Of a stretch of 64,000 nt of DNA, positions 7,987 to 16,590 are shown one piece after another. Position 1 is the first letter of the stretch. Every line of letters starts with the position of its first letter. Location of the stretch: the NCBI GenBank assembly GCA_041397825.1, contig JAWKVX010000002.1, positions 744,001-808,000 of the forward strand, in the 5' to 3' direction. Source of the stretch: JANNSX01 sp041397825 (GTDB lineage Bacteria; Pseudomonadota; Alphaproteobacteria; Rhizobiales; Hyphomicrobiaceae). A program made the translations under genes and the position numbers. The notes beneath the pieces are model-generated. The model ran no database searches. It saw only the letters and a list, made by a program, of their open reading frames with translations, and had not been told where the DNA came from.

Positions 7987-8982
7987 ATGGTACAATGGAG
8001 AGGTCGTCGCGAGAGCGACAATGTCGAGGATCGGCGCGGCGAAGGCGGTGGCTTTCCGTTTCCCGGCCAGCGGGGGGGCAGAGGCGGGATTCCGTTCCCG
8101 ATGCCCGGCGGCCGCAAGGGGGGCGGCATCGGCATCGTCGGCTTGCTGATCATGCTCGGCATCGCCTTGCTGCTCGGCATCAACCCGCTCGATATTCTGG
8201 TCGGCGGCGGCAATCAGTTTCCGATGCCCAGGGTCGACACCGAGGGCAAGGAGCTGCCGAAGTTCGATCTGCCGAACTGGCCCGGCGCCGATCAGGTGGA
8301 CAACCAGCCGAGCTCGGACCAGCCGCAGATCAAGCCCTCGGACGATCTCGCGAGCTATGTGAAAGTCGTACTCGCCGATACCGAGGACGTCTGGACCAAG
8401 ATGTTCGCGGCTGCCGGTCGGCGCTATCAGGAGCCGACCCTTGTCATGTTCGACGGCATGACCCAGACGGCGTGTGGACCCGGCATGACGGCGATGGGAC
8501 CGTTCTATTGCCCGCTGGACCAGAAGGTTTACATCGATCTCACCTTCTACCAGCAGATGCGCACGCAGTTTGGCGCCGGCGGTGATTTCGCCCAGGCCTA
8601 TGTGATCGCCCATGAGGTCGGCCACCACGTGCAGAAGCTCCTCGGCATCGCCGATCGCGTTCAGGCCTACAAGCAGCAGGTCGGCGAGCGGGATGCCAAT
8701 GCCGTCCAGGTCCGTATGGAGTTGCAGGCGGATTGCTATGCCGGCGTCTGGGCCAATCTCGCTGATCGGTCCAAGGGCATTCTTGAGCAGGGCGACATCG
8801 AGGAAGGTCTTAATGCCGCCAGCGCAATTGGCGACGACAACATCCAGCGTCAAACGCAGGGACGGGTCGTGCCGGATGCCTTCACGCACGGCTCTTCCGA
8901 ACAGCGTGTCCGGTGGTTCAAGCGCGGTCTGGAGACGGGCAACCCGTCGCAATGTGACACATTCAACGCCGAGGAGCTTTGA
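7987..8982 (+). CDS. YpfJ-type neutral zinc metallopeptidase, membrane-anchored
   Basis: The 331-residue protein begins with the family hallmark WRGRRESDNVEDRRG and a Gly/Pro-rich stretch. One transmembrane segment follows (about residues 50-67, IGIVGLLIMLGIALLLGI). The catalytic zinc motif is HEVGHH in IAHEVGHHVQKLLG, with the later conserved ELQADCYAGVWA supplying the third ligand region. Members of this family (Zn_peptidase/YpfJ) are predicted peptidases of unknown substrate, anchored with the catalytic domain outside the cytoplasm. GGAGAG lies about 6 bases before the ATG. It is transcribed alone and converges on the SPOR-domain gene. Confidence 0.92.
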   Translation: MVQWRGRRESDNVEDRRGEGGGFPFPGQRGGRGGIPFPMPGGRKGGGIGIVGLLIMLGIALLLGINPLDILVGGGNQFPMPRVDTEGKELPKFDLPNWPGADQVDNQPSSDQPQIKPSDDLASYVKVVLADTEDVWTKMFAAAGRRYQEPTLVMFDGMTQTACGPGMTAMGPFYCPLDQKVYIDLTFYQQMRTQFGAGGDFAQAYVIAHEVGHHVQKLLGIADRVQAYKQQVGERDANAVQVRMELQADCYAGVWANLADRSKGILEQGDIEEGLNAASAIGDDNIQRQTQGRVVPDAFTHGSSEQRVRWFKRGLETGNPSQCDTFNAEEL

Positions 8983-8993
8983 GGCGGGATCAC

Positions 8994-9017
8994 GCGCCGG
9001 TCGAGCACGGCCGGCGC
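8994..9017. terminator. Possible terminator stem-loop between convergent genes
   Basis: GCGCCGG at 8994-9000 pairs with CCGGCGC at 9011-9017 around a 10-base loop, 11 bases after the peptidase stop and upstream of the converging SPOR gene stop. There is no T-run, so it would be a weak or factor-assisted terminator. Confidence 0.35.
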
Positions 9018-9108
9018 GCTAAAGCCCTGCGGCTGCGCAGGATCGACGATAGAGGCGGAAGCTCAGTCGACGGTGTGCCCGCGGCTCGGCCGCCGGCATG
9101 TGCGTGTG

Positions 9109-9984
9109 TCAGCCGCTGTCGCCACCGAACTCCGTCACCGAGCAGGCAATATTCTGCTTCTTGAGCTTTGCGCAAAGGCTCTGAGCCTGCTGGGCATTGG
9201 TGATGGGACCGGCGACCAGGCGATAGCTCGTCGGATCTACCGGGCTCGGCAGCGCCCGCGCCGAAAGGCCCTTCAGAAGCGCGCCGTGACGCTCGTTGAG
9301 GAGGTCCCAATTCAGCTGCAGAGCCTCCGGTGAGGTCGACACCGCAAGCTCAAGCCCGAAGCGCTTCTTCTTGATTTCGGCCGCAGGAGCGGCGCTGGCC
9401 ACCTCGGTCTTGGGTTCGGCGGCAGCGCGGGCTTCGGACTTCTTTGACTTCTTGGTGGACTCGGCGCCTTCGCTCGACAGGCCGGCAATGTCCTCGCTCG
9501 CATAGTCGTCCTGACCGATGATCACGCCGCTGATATCGCTGTCGTCGGGGGCCGTGGACTTCTTCGTTTTGCCCTGCGAGATCGGCACGGCCTCGGATCC
9601 CTCGGGCTGGACTCGAATGCTCGCGGTCTCGATGGTCTCCAGCCTGTCGGCCAGGGTCTGGTTGGTTGCGACGAGCGTTCTCACCTCGCCCCGCAACTGT
9701 TGCAGCTCATTTCGGAGTTCCTCGACGTCACCGACCAGTGAGGCCGGGGCCGGAGCCTCGACCTCGGCTGTCTCGTTCGACTCAGCGGTGACCGGCTTCT
9801 CGGTTCCAAGAATGGCCACGAGCCGCTCCGGAGCAAGTGCGAGTCCCGCCAGATAGGCCAACGCACCGGCCGCCAGCAGCAGCCAGAGCGCCAGATAGAC
9901 CTGACTCGCCCGGCTTCGTTTGGGTCGGGTCACCATCGGCCTGAAACCGTCGTCACCGGCATTGGACAGCTTGTCATTCTTCAT
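9109..9984 (-). CDS. SPOR-domain protein with one N-terminal membrane anchor
   Basis: This is a 291-residue protein with a basic cytoplasmic N-terminus, a single TM (about residues 28-48, VYLALWLLLAAGALAYLAG), a coiled-coil-like stretch (LVGDVEELRNELQQLRGEVR), a charged linker rich in Ser/Lys/Glu, and a C-terminal SPOR-like repeat (YRLVAGPITNAQQAQSLCAK). SPOR domains bind denuded septal peptidoglycan, so a division or envelope role is likely. The start is uncertain: ATG at 9984 or GTG at 10044, neither with a good ribosome-binding site. It diverges from glmU, the first step of peptidoglycan precursor supply. Confidence 0.75.
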   Translation of the reverse strand: MKNDKLSNAGDDGFRPMVTRPKRSRASQVYLALWLLLAAGALAYLAGLALAPERLVAILGTEKPVTAESNETAEVEAPAPASLVGDVEELRNELQQLRGEVRTLVATNQTLADRLETIETASIRVQPEGSEAVPISQGKTKKSTAPDDSDISGVIIGQDDYASEDIAGLSSEGAESTKKSKKSEARAAAEPKTEVASAAPAAEIKKKRFGLELAVSTSPEALQLNWDLLNERHGALLKGLSARALPSPVDPTSYRLVAGPITNAQQAQSLCAKLKKQNIACSVTEFGGDSG

Positions 9985-10279
9985 GATACGCGGCCGGACG
10001 GCCCCCCAAGAGCTACGGCGCTCGGCACGATCCGGGCGCTTCACAGGCTAACGCAATTCGTCGGAACCTGACCTGAGTCGGGGTTGGGGTTCAACGTCAG
10101 GAGCAACTGCAACGCGGGAAGACTGGTATAAGCTGTGGACATTGGACAGGCTGTGGGCCCGCGGGGGCCGCGGGGCGTAGCCAGGTCGGGGCGGCGGGCG
10201 CAGGTGTGTCACGGGACCGGCATGGGACTTGCGGCGGATCTGGCCGAAGCCTGCCGGAAGGCGAAAGGTTGAAGCTCGG

Positions 10280-11662
10280 ATGAGCGAAAGATCGTTGCTG
10301 ATCGTCGCCCTGGCCGCAGGCAAGGGCACGCGGATGAAGTCGGCTGTGCCAAAGGTCCTGCACCAGGTTGGCGGGCGTTCCCTTTTGGGACATGTGCTGT
10401 CGGCCGCCTCGGCCGCAGGCGCTGACAAGCTCGCCGTCGTGGTCGGCCCAGGCATGGAGGCGGTCGGTGTCGAGGCCGGCCGCTTCGTGCCAGGCGCGGC
10501 GACCTTCGTGCAGGAGAGACAGCTTGGAACGGGCGATGCGGTCTTGGCCGCTCGCGCGGCCATCGAGAGCCATCGCGGAGACGTACTGGTGGTGCTCGGC
10601 GACACACCGTTCCTGACGACGGAGACGCTCGTCAAGGCGCGCCGGGCTCTCGCGGGCGACGCAGGCATCGCGGTCGTCGGTTTCGAGGCCCGGGACCCCA
10701 CCGGCTACGGCCGCCTGCTGCAGGATGGTGATGGCAGCATCCTGGCCATTCGCGAGGAAAAGGAAGCGACCGACGCCGAGCGGAGCATCAGGCTCTGCAA
10801 CTCCGGCGTCATCGGCTTTCGTTCGGAAAGGATGTTCGAGATCCTCTCGGCCATCCGCAACGACAACGCCAAAGGCGAATACTACCTGACCGATGCGATC
10901 GAGATCGGCCGGAGCAAGGGTGTCCGGGCCGTCGCGGTGCTCGGCGACGAGACGGAGATGCTCGGCATTAACGATCGGGCTCAGCTCGCGGCCGCCGAGC
11001 GCATCTTCCAGGATCGCCGGCGGGCCGACTTCATGGCGGATGGGGTGACCATGATCGCGCCGGAGACCGTCTACGTCGCCTATGACACGGTGATCGGCCG
11101 GGATGTCGTCATCGAGCCCTTCGTGGTCCTTGGTCCGGGCGTTTCGATCGCCGACAACGTTCACGTCAAATCCTTCACCTATCTGGTCGGCAAGGATGCG
11201 AAATCGGACAAGGGCATCGTCCTCGGCGACGAGTCGGAGATCGGTCCCTTCACCCGTATGCGCCCCGGCACCACGGTCGGCGAAGGGGCCCATGTCGGCA
11301 ACTTTGTCGAGCTCAAGAACTCGACGCTGGGACCGGGCGCCAAGGCGAGCCACCTCGCCTATCTCGGCGACGGACGCGTCGGTGCCAAGGCCAACATCGG
11401 CGCCGGCACGATCTTCTGCAACTATGACGGCTACAACAAGCATGTGACCGAGATCGGCGAGGGTGCGTTCGTCGGCTCGAACACCTCTCTGGTCGCGCCG
11501 GTCCGCATCGGCGCGGGCGCCTATGTCGGCTCCGGCAGCGTGATCACCCGCGACGTCGGTCCCGATGCTCTGGCGCTCGAGCGCGCCAAGCAGGAGGAGC
11601 GGCCCGACTGGGCCCGGAAATTCCGCCAGGTCATGGCGCGTCGCAAGAGCGCCAAGTCATAG
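10280..11662 (+). CDS. glmU: Bifunctional GlmU: glucosamine-1-phosphate acetyltransferase / UDP-GlcNAc pyrophosphorylase
   Basis: The enzyme acetylates glucosamine-1-phosphate and couples it to UTP, giving UDP-GlcNAc for peptidoglycan and lipid A. The 460 residues are full length. The uridylyltransferase domain starts with LAAGKGTRMKSAVPKVLH. The left-handed beta-helix acetyltransferase domain is in the second half, with GPFTRMRPGT, GNFVELKNS, and the active-site region GAGTIFCNYDGYNKH. The ATG at 10280 is chosen because it puts the nucleotide-binding loop about 10 residues from the N-terminus; an in-frame ATG at 10229 is less likely. The next gene, glmS, makes the glucosamine-6-phosphate that feeds the pathway. 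Confidence 0.97.
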   Translation: MSERSLLIVALAAGKGTRMKSAVPKVLHQVGGRSLLGHVLSAASAAGADKLAVVVGPGMEAVGVEAGRFVPGAATFVQERQLGTGDAVLAARAAIESHRGDVLVVLGDTPFLTTETLVKARRALAGDAGIAVVGFEARDPTGYGRLLQDGDGSILAIREEKEATDAERSIRLCNSGVIGFRSERMFEILSAIRNDNAKGEYYLTDAIEIGRSKGVRAVAVLGDETEMLGINDRAQLAAAERIFQDRRRADFMADGVTMIAPETVYVAYDTVIGRDVVIEPFVVLGPGVSIADNVHVKSFTYLVGKDAKSDKGIVLGDESEIGPFTRMRPGTTVGEGAHVGNFVELKNSTLGPGAKASHLAYLGDGRVGAKANIGAGTIFCNYDGYNKHVTEIGEGAFVGSNTSLVAPVRIGAGAYVGSGSVITRDVGPDALALERAKQEERPDWARKFRQVMARRKSAKS

Positions 11663-11706
11663 CGAGAAACCGCGAAAGATCGCGAAACAGGACGTGAATT
11701 GAGAAG

Positions 11707-11745
11707 CCGAATCAGCCGGGCTAGCAAAGCGATAGGCCGATTCGG
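11707..11745 (+). promoter_or_regulatory. Inverted repeat in the glmU-glmS gap, just upstream of glmS
   Basis: CCGAATC (11707-11713) pairs with GATTCGG (11739-11745); after one mismatch the stem continues with GCC/GGC around a loop of about 17 bases. It lies 24 bases before the glmS ATG. In mRNA it would place a stem close to the ribosome-binding site. A second oddity in the same gap is a short repeat GCGAAAgatcGCGAAA. Whether it regulates glmS is unknown; it does not resemble the Gram-positive glmS ribozyme. Confidence 0.4.
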
Positions 11746-11769
11746 AGCCAGCGACGAAGGGATCGGAGC

Positions 11770-13590
11770 ATGTGCGGCATTGTCGGTATCCTCGGGCGTC
11801 AGCCCGTCGCCGAGCAGCTGGTCGATGCGTTGAGACGGCTCGAGTATCGCGGCTACGACTCGGCCGGGGTGGCGACCGTCGAGGGCGGCCATCTCGATCG
11901 CCGGCGCGCGGAAGGCAAGCTCAAGAATCTCGAAGTGCGGCTCAGGAGCGAGCCGCTCGTCGGCACCGCCGGCATCGGCCATACGCGCTGGGCGACGCAC
12001 GGCGCGCCGGTCGAGCGAAACGCGCATCCGCACATGACGCAGCGGGTCTCGGTGGTGCACAACGGCATCATCGAGAATTTTCGCGAGCTCAAGGACGAGC
12101 TCGTCGTCGCCGGCGTAACGTTCCAGACCGACACCGACACCGAGGTCGTCGCCCATCTGGCGACGCGCGCACTCGACCGCGGCCTGTCGCCGGCCGAGGC
12201 CGTGGCCGAGACGCTGAAACGCATTCGCGGCGCGTTCGCACTTGCCTTCATCTTCGCCGGCGAGGACAACCTGATGATCGCCGCTCGCCAAGGACCGCCG
12301 CTCGCGGTCGGCTTCGGCGACGGCGAGATGTATCTCGGCTCGGATGCGATCGCGCTCGCACCGCTCACCGATACGATCAGCTATCTTGAGGATGGTGACT
12401 GGGCCATCCTCACGCGCTCCGGCGTCGAGATTCGCGACGCCTCCGGCAATAGGGTCGAGCGGCCGCAGATCAAGTCGCTGGCGAGCTCGCTGCTGGTCGA
12501 CAAGGGCAATCATCGCCACTTCATGGCGAAGGAGATCTATGAGCAGCCCGAGGTCATCAGCCACACGCTGGCCAACTACCTCGATTTCTCGGAGGGCAGG
12601 GCCCGGCAGATCGAGCTTCCAGTCGATTTCTCGAAGGTCTCCCGGCTGACCATCTCGGCGTGCGGAACGGCCTACTATGCCGGTCTCGTCGGCAAGTACT
12701 GGTTCGAGCGCTATGCGCGGTTGCCGGTCGAGATCGATGTCGCATCCGAGTTCCGCTACCGGGAGGCACCTGTCGAGCGCGATGGCATGGCACTCTTCGT
12801 CTCGCAATCCGGTGAGACCGCCGACACGCTGGCGACGCTGCGCTATTGCAAGGGCGAGGGCCAGAAGATCGCTTCTATCGTCAACGTCAAGGGCTCGACG
12901 ATCGCCCGCGAGTCGGACCTCGTGCTGCCGACGCTCGCGGGGCCCGAGATCGGTGTCGCCTCGACCAAGGCCTTCACCTGCCAGCTCTCGGTGCTGGCGT
13001 CGCTCGCGCTGATTGCCGGGCGCCAGCGCGGTGTTCTCGATGAGGCCAAGGAGCGAGAGCTCGTCAAGGCGCTCGCCGAGGTGCCGCGCCACATCTCCTC
13101 GATCCTCCGCGACGAGGAGCAGTTCGTGACCATCTCGCACGACCTGACGAAAGCCCAGGACGTCCTCTACCTGGGGCGCGGCACGTCGTTTCCGATCGCC
13201 CTCGAGGGAGCTCTGAAGCTCAAGGAGATCTCCTACATCCATGCCGAAGGTTATGCCGCCGGAGAGCTCAAGCACGGGCCTATTGCTCTGATTGATGAGA
13301 ACGTGCCGGTCGTGGTGGTGGCACCGGAGGACAGCCTGTTCGAGAAGACCGTCTCCAACATGCAGGAGGTGGCGGCGCGCGGCGGACAGATCGTGCTCTT
13401 GAGCGATGCCGGTGCCGCCGAGGCGGGCTGCAAGGCGGCGGCAGCAGTGAAAATGCCGAAGGTGCACGAGTTCGTGACGCCAATCGTCTATGCGGTCCCA
13501 GTGCAGCTGCTCGCCTATCATACGGCCGTGCTGATGGGGACGGACGTCGATCAGCCGCGGAACCTAGCCAAATCCGTGACTGTGGAATAA
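11770..13590 (+). CDS. glmS: Glutamine-fructose-6-phosphate aminotransferase (isomerizing)
   Basis: GlmS makes glucosamine-6-phosphate from fructose-6-phosphate and glutamine, the committed step to UDP-GlcNAc. The 606 residues match the usual length. The N-terminal Cys2 nucleophile is in MCGIVGILG, followed by RLEYRGYDSAG, GHTRWATHG and the glutaminase HNGIIENF. Two SIS sugar-isomerase domains follow, with SACGTAYYAG, SQSGETADTLA and the second-domain YIHAEGYAAGELKHGPIALI. The C-terminus ends PRNLAKSVTVE as expected. A GGAG lies just upstream of the ATG. It follows glmU by 107 bases, in the same orientation, so the two are probably one operon. Confidence 0.97.
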   Translation: MCGIVGILGRQPVAEQLVDALRRLEYRGYDSAGVATVEGGHLDRRRAEGKLKNLEVRLRSEPLVGTAGIGHTRWATHGAPVERNAHPHMTQRVSVVHNGIIENFRELKDELVVAGVTFQTDTDTEVVAHLATRALDRGLSPAEAVAETLKRIRGAFALAFIFAGEDNLMIAARQGPPLAVGFGDGEMYLGSDAIALAPLTDTISYLEDGDWAILTRSGVEIRDASGNRVERPQIKSLASSLLVDKGNHRHFMAKEIYEQPEVISHTLANYLDFSEGRARQIELPVDFSKVSRLTISACGTAYYAGLVGKYWFERYARLPVEIDVASEFRYREAPVERDGMALFVSQSGETADTLATLRYCKGEGQKIASIVNVKGSTIARESDLVLPTLAGPEIGVASTKAFTCQLSVLASLALIAGRQRGVLDEAKERELVKALAEVPRHISSILRDEEQFVTISHDLTKAQDVLYLGRGTSFPIALEGALKLKEISYIHAEGYAAGELKHGPIALIDENVPVVVVAPEDSLFEKTVSNMQEVAARGGQIVLLSDAGAAEAGCKAAAAVKMPKVHEFVTPIVYAVPVQLLAYHTAVLMGTDVDQPRNLAKSVTVE

Positions 13591-13674
13591 TCTCGCCATA
13601 CTCCTGGCCTTGTGTTGGACCGAATCGCAGGGCTCGGTAGCCTGCCGCATGGGATTCAGCGAAGGACAGCGGTG

Positions 13675-15243
13675 ATGGCCGACTGGCACAATCGGGAAAC
13701 TTGGCGCGCGACCGTGGCGATGGCCGCGCTCGTCGCGACTTTCTGCTGGGCGAAGGCCGAGGAATCTGCCCTGCTGGCGCCGGGCGTTGCGGCCTATCAA
13801 GCCGGCAAGACCGATCAGGCGATCAAGTCGCTTTCGGGCGTCCTGACGAGCAATACGGCATCCGGCTCCGATCTGGCGCGGGCCTACTACTACCGCGGCC
13901 TGGCGTATGCCAAATCCAGCAAGCCGGCTCAGGCGATCGCGGATTTCAACAATGCGCTCTGGCTGAAGGGCCTGGCCCCGGACGAGCGGGCCAATGCCTA
14001 TCTCCAGCGCGGTAAGGCCTATCAGGCGACCGGCCTCGAGACACGCGCGGCCCAGGACTTCCGGGACGCCGAGAAACTGGCGCCTGGCGCGGCGAGCGCC
14101 GAGCTGGCAGCCACCGAGGCGGCTCCGCCTGCGGCCGTTGATCTGCAGAACTCAGCCGAAGCGGCGTCGGAGGCCCCGGCGACGTCGGGTACGACCGCCT
14201 TGGTCCTGTCACCATCGACGGTCCAGACCACTGCGACCTCGACGTCGAAGAAGGCGACCAGCACGGCGACCGTCGGTGGGACCAACACGTCGACAGCTCA
14301 GAGCCAGGGCACTGGCACGCTCCGCGAGCGCGGCGGTACGGTTAGCCGCACAAGCTCAACCGAGGCGCTTTCGACGGCGACGGTACCGAGCAACAATGGA
14401 TCACTGTCGTCCATCTTCTCGGGCGGCGGCAGCTTCTTCTCCGATCTCTTCGGATCGGGGGGCTCGACAGCATCGAGCGAGACGGCGGTGACGAACTCGA
14501 TCGACACGCCAGCCACCGAAACGGGGACGAGCCCGCGGCAGACCACTGTCGCACGTGGCGAAAGCGCCGACTGGTCGGCGGCGGCCGAGACGACGACGGT
14601 CGTCGCCGCGGCCGAGCCTGTGCAGGCGCCCGCCGTCGCCACCGATGCGCCGCTTGTGCTGGCACCGGTGGCAGAGACCGGCGGCACTCAGGTGGAGGCC
14701 GGTGCGACGCCGCAGACCTCGAGCTGGTCCTCCACCGTCGGCGAGGAGCAGGCCTCCTTCGCTCAGAACGAGACGGGCGGCTCGACCGGCGACGGGGATG
14801 TCGTCAGCACGGTCGGAAACAGCATCGGCTCACTGTTCGACGGCTTGTTCTCCGGTAACGCGGCATCGGACGACGTGACCAGCTCGACCACCGCGGCACC
14901 TGCCGCCCAGCCCGTTCCCGCAGAGATCCAGGTGGCGACGCTCGCGCCATCGGCCGCGCCGATCGAGGCGACCGTCGACGGCACGGCGCCCTCCGGCCGC
15001 TACAAGGCGCAGGTGGCGACCGTCCGCTCGCCCGAGGAGGCCGATCTCATTGCGCGTCGCGTGCGGACCGAGCGGAAAGCGATCCTTGGCAATCTGAGCA
15101 CCGAGGTCCAGCCGGTCGTTCTCGGCAATATGGGCACGTTCTATGCCGTGCTGATCGGGCCCTTCCCGAGCGAGCGCGCGTCCGAGCGCTTCTGCGGCAA
15201 GCTGCAGGGCGAGGGCGTCGATTGCTTTGTCGCCGAGCCGTAG
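13675..15243 (+). CDS. Secreted TPR and SPOR-domain protein
   Basis: The 522-residue protein has a signal peptide (ATVAMAALVATFCWAKA), then TPR-like repeats (about residues 35-125; GVAAYQAGKTDQAIKSL, ARAYYYRGLAYAKSSKPAQA). A very long Thr/Ser/Ala/Val/Gly-rich linker (about 140-430) is probably disordered. The C-terminal SPOR domain includes GRYKAQVATVRSPEEADLIA and FYAVLIGPFPSERASERFC. It is probably periplasmic and binds septal peptidoglycan. The start at 13675 has GAAGGA 8 bases upstream and places the signal peptide properly, so it is preferred to the GTG at 13612. It is downstream of glmS and upstream of the DUF502 gene. Confidence 0.82.
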   Translation: MADWHNRETWRATVAMAALVATFCWAKAEESALLAPGVAAYQAGKTDQAIKSLSGVLTSNTASGSDLARAYYYRGLAYAKSSKPAQAIADFNNALWLKGLAPDERANAYLQRGKAYQATGLETRAAQDFRDAEKLAPGAASAELAATEAAPPAAVDLQNSAEAASEAPATSGTTALVLSPSTVQTTATSTSKKATSTATVGGTNTSTAQSQGTGTLRERGGTVSRTSSTEALSTATVPSNNGSLSSIFSGGGSFFSDLFGSGGSTASSETAVTNSIDTPATETGTSPRQTTVARGESADWSAAAETTTVVAAAEPVQAPAVATDAPLVLAPVAETGGTQVEAGATPQTSSWSSTVGEEQASFAQNETGGSTGDGDVVSTVGNSIGSLFDGLFSGNAASDDVTSSTTAAPAAQPVPAEIQVATLAPSAAPIEATVDGTAPSGRYKAQVATVRSPEEADLIARRVRTERKAILGNLSTEVQPVVLGNMGTFYAVLIGPFPSERASERFCGKLQGEGVDCFVAEP

Positions 15244-15405
15244 CGCGCCGGGCTGTCGGCCCATTGGATGGGCGGCGTCGATCGCCCCTCGTCGGCTGGG
15301 ATGCGGTGGCTCCCTGTGAGATCGAGGCGTGCGCCGGATAGCCATTCAAAAGGCCAGCGCATTGCTCTATGGTCCGGTGCCGCAGGTTAGTCGGGACGAG
15401 AAGGT

Positions 15406-16236
15406 ATGCAGGGTCAGTCGGCAGGTCCACACGGCAGTGACCATGGCGGTCGCGGCGAGCTTCCCGAGCAGCTGGCTCGATTAGCCGATCCGGAGACCTC
15501 GCCGGTGCCGTTGCATTTCGGGCCGCGCCTCAGGAACTATTTCCTGACCGGTCTGGTGATCGTCGGACCGCTGGCCATTACGGTCTGGGTCGTCCTGTGG
15601 TTCATCGGCTTCGTCGATGCCTGGGTCAGGCCGCTGATGCCGGATTTCGAGGCTTGGCTCAGGGAGCTCATACCTGTCGGCTACTATCCGGCCTGGCTGG
15701 TCTCGAGCCCGGTGATCGGTGTCCTGTTCGCCGTCGTCGCCATCACCTTGATCGGCGCACTGGCGGCCAACCTGCTGGGCCGCACCATCGTCAGCTACGG
15801 CGAGATGATGCTGGGCCGCATGCCGGTCGTGCGCAACGTCTACTCCGGCCTGAAACAGATCTTCGAGACCGTGCTCTCTGAGAGCGGCAACTCGTTCCAG
15901 AAGGTCGGGCTCGTCGAGTTCCCGCGCAAGGGCATGTGGTCGATCGTCTTCATCGCCGGAGCCTCGCGCGGCGAGGTCGATGTCCGGCTTTCGCAAGACG
16001 AGCCGACGGTCTGCGCCTTCCTGCCCTGTACGCCGAACCCGACGACCGGCTACCTCATCTACGTGCCGAAGAACGAGGTCATCGAGCTCGACATGTCGAT
16101 CGAGGAGGCGGCCAAGCTCGTCATCTCGGCCGGCCTCATAGCGCCGGAGTTCAAGGGGGGCGGCGATCTCCCGGCGATGGCCGGTGCCGCGCTGAAGTCG
16201 GCCGGTGGCCCGCGCATCGCCCCGAAGCGGGGCTGA
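15406..16236 (+). CDS. DUF502 family inner-membrane protein
   Basis: The 276-residue protein has two strong hydrophobic helices (about residues 45-75, NYFLTGLVIVGPLAITVWVV, and 98-125, LVSSPVIGVLFAVVAITLIG), then a soluble domain. Family landmarks include IPVGYYPAW, a segment RMPVVRNVYSGLKQIFETVL, VGLVEFPRKGMWSIVFI and FLPCTPNPTTGYLIYVPK. DUF502 proteins have no established biochemical function. In Rhizobiales this gene usually lies close to glmS, as here; recG, the usual next gene, is absent. It ends 3 bases from the converging tautomerase gene. Confidence 0.88.
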   Translation: MQGQSAGPHGSDHGGRGELPEQLARLADPETSPVPLHFGPRLRNYFLTGLVIVGPLAITVWVVLWFIGFVDAWVRPLMPDFEAWLRELIPVGYYPAWLVSSPVIGVLFAVVAITLIGALAANLLGRTIVSYGEMMLGRMPVVRNVYSGLKQIFETVLSESGNSFQKVGLVEFPRKGMWSIVFIAGASRGEVDVRLSQDEPTVCAFLPCTPNPTTGYLIYVPKNEVIELDMSIEEAAKLVISAGLIAPEFKGGGDLPAMAGAALKSAGGPRIAPKRG

Positions 16237-16239
16237 CGA

Positions 16240-16425
16240 CTACTTGTCCGCCGCCAGCACGCCGGCCGTCGCCCAATTCTCCTTATCGACATCCTCGATG
16301 ACGACAATGACCTGCTCGGGCGTGCTGCCGCAGGTTTTGATGAAACCGTCCGTCAGCTCCTTGGCGAGCGCACGCTTCTGCTCGCGCGTGCGTCCCTTGT
16401 ACATCTCGACTCGGATGATGGGCAT
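16240..16425 (-). CDS. 4-oxalocrotonate tautomerase family protein
   Basis: A 61-residue protein of the small tautomerase superfamily. The catalytic N-terminal Pro, exposed after Met removal, is in MPIIRVEMYKGRTREQK; the rest follows the family pattern (KRALAKELTDGFIKTCGSTP, VIVVIEDVDKENWATAGV). Length and sequence fit the 4-OT/DmpI group. AGGGAG precedes the ATG at 16425, which fixes the start. Members isomerise keto-enol compounds; the natural substrate here is unknown and no aromatic meta-cleavage genes are nearby. Confidence 0.9.
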   Translation of the reverse strand: MPIIRVEMYKGRTREQKRALAKELTDGFIKTCGSTPEQVIVVIEDVDKENWATAGVLAADK

Positions 16426-16590
16426 CGTTCGCTCCCTGGGTTTGATCCGGCGGCGAGTTCTAGAGTTCAAATCCGCCGAGCGCAATCCTCGAGACCAGCC
16501 CCTTTTCCGCTCCGCCCGCTGAGGTCTAGACTGGCGCGCGAGCCGACGGAGCAAGGCCTCGGCGTTCGAGTTCCATGGAAGGAAAGCCCT

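Noticed and set aside
11521..13521. Minus-strand frame of 666 codons opposite glmS
   Set aside because: Antisense to a textbook GlmS with all motifs; composition is that of a shadow frame.
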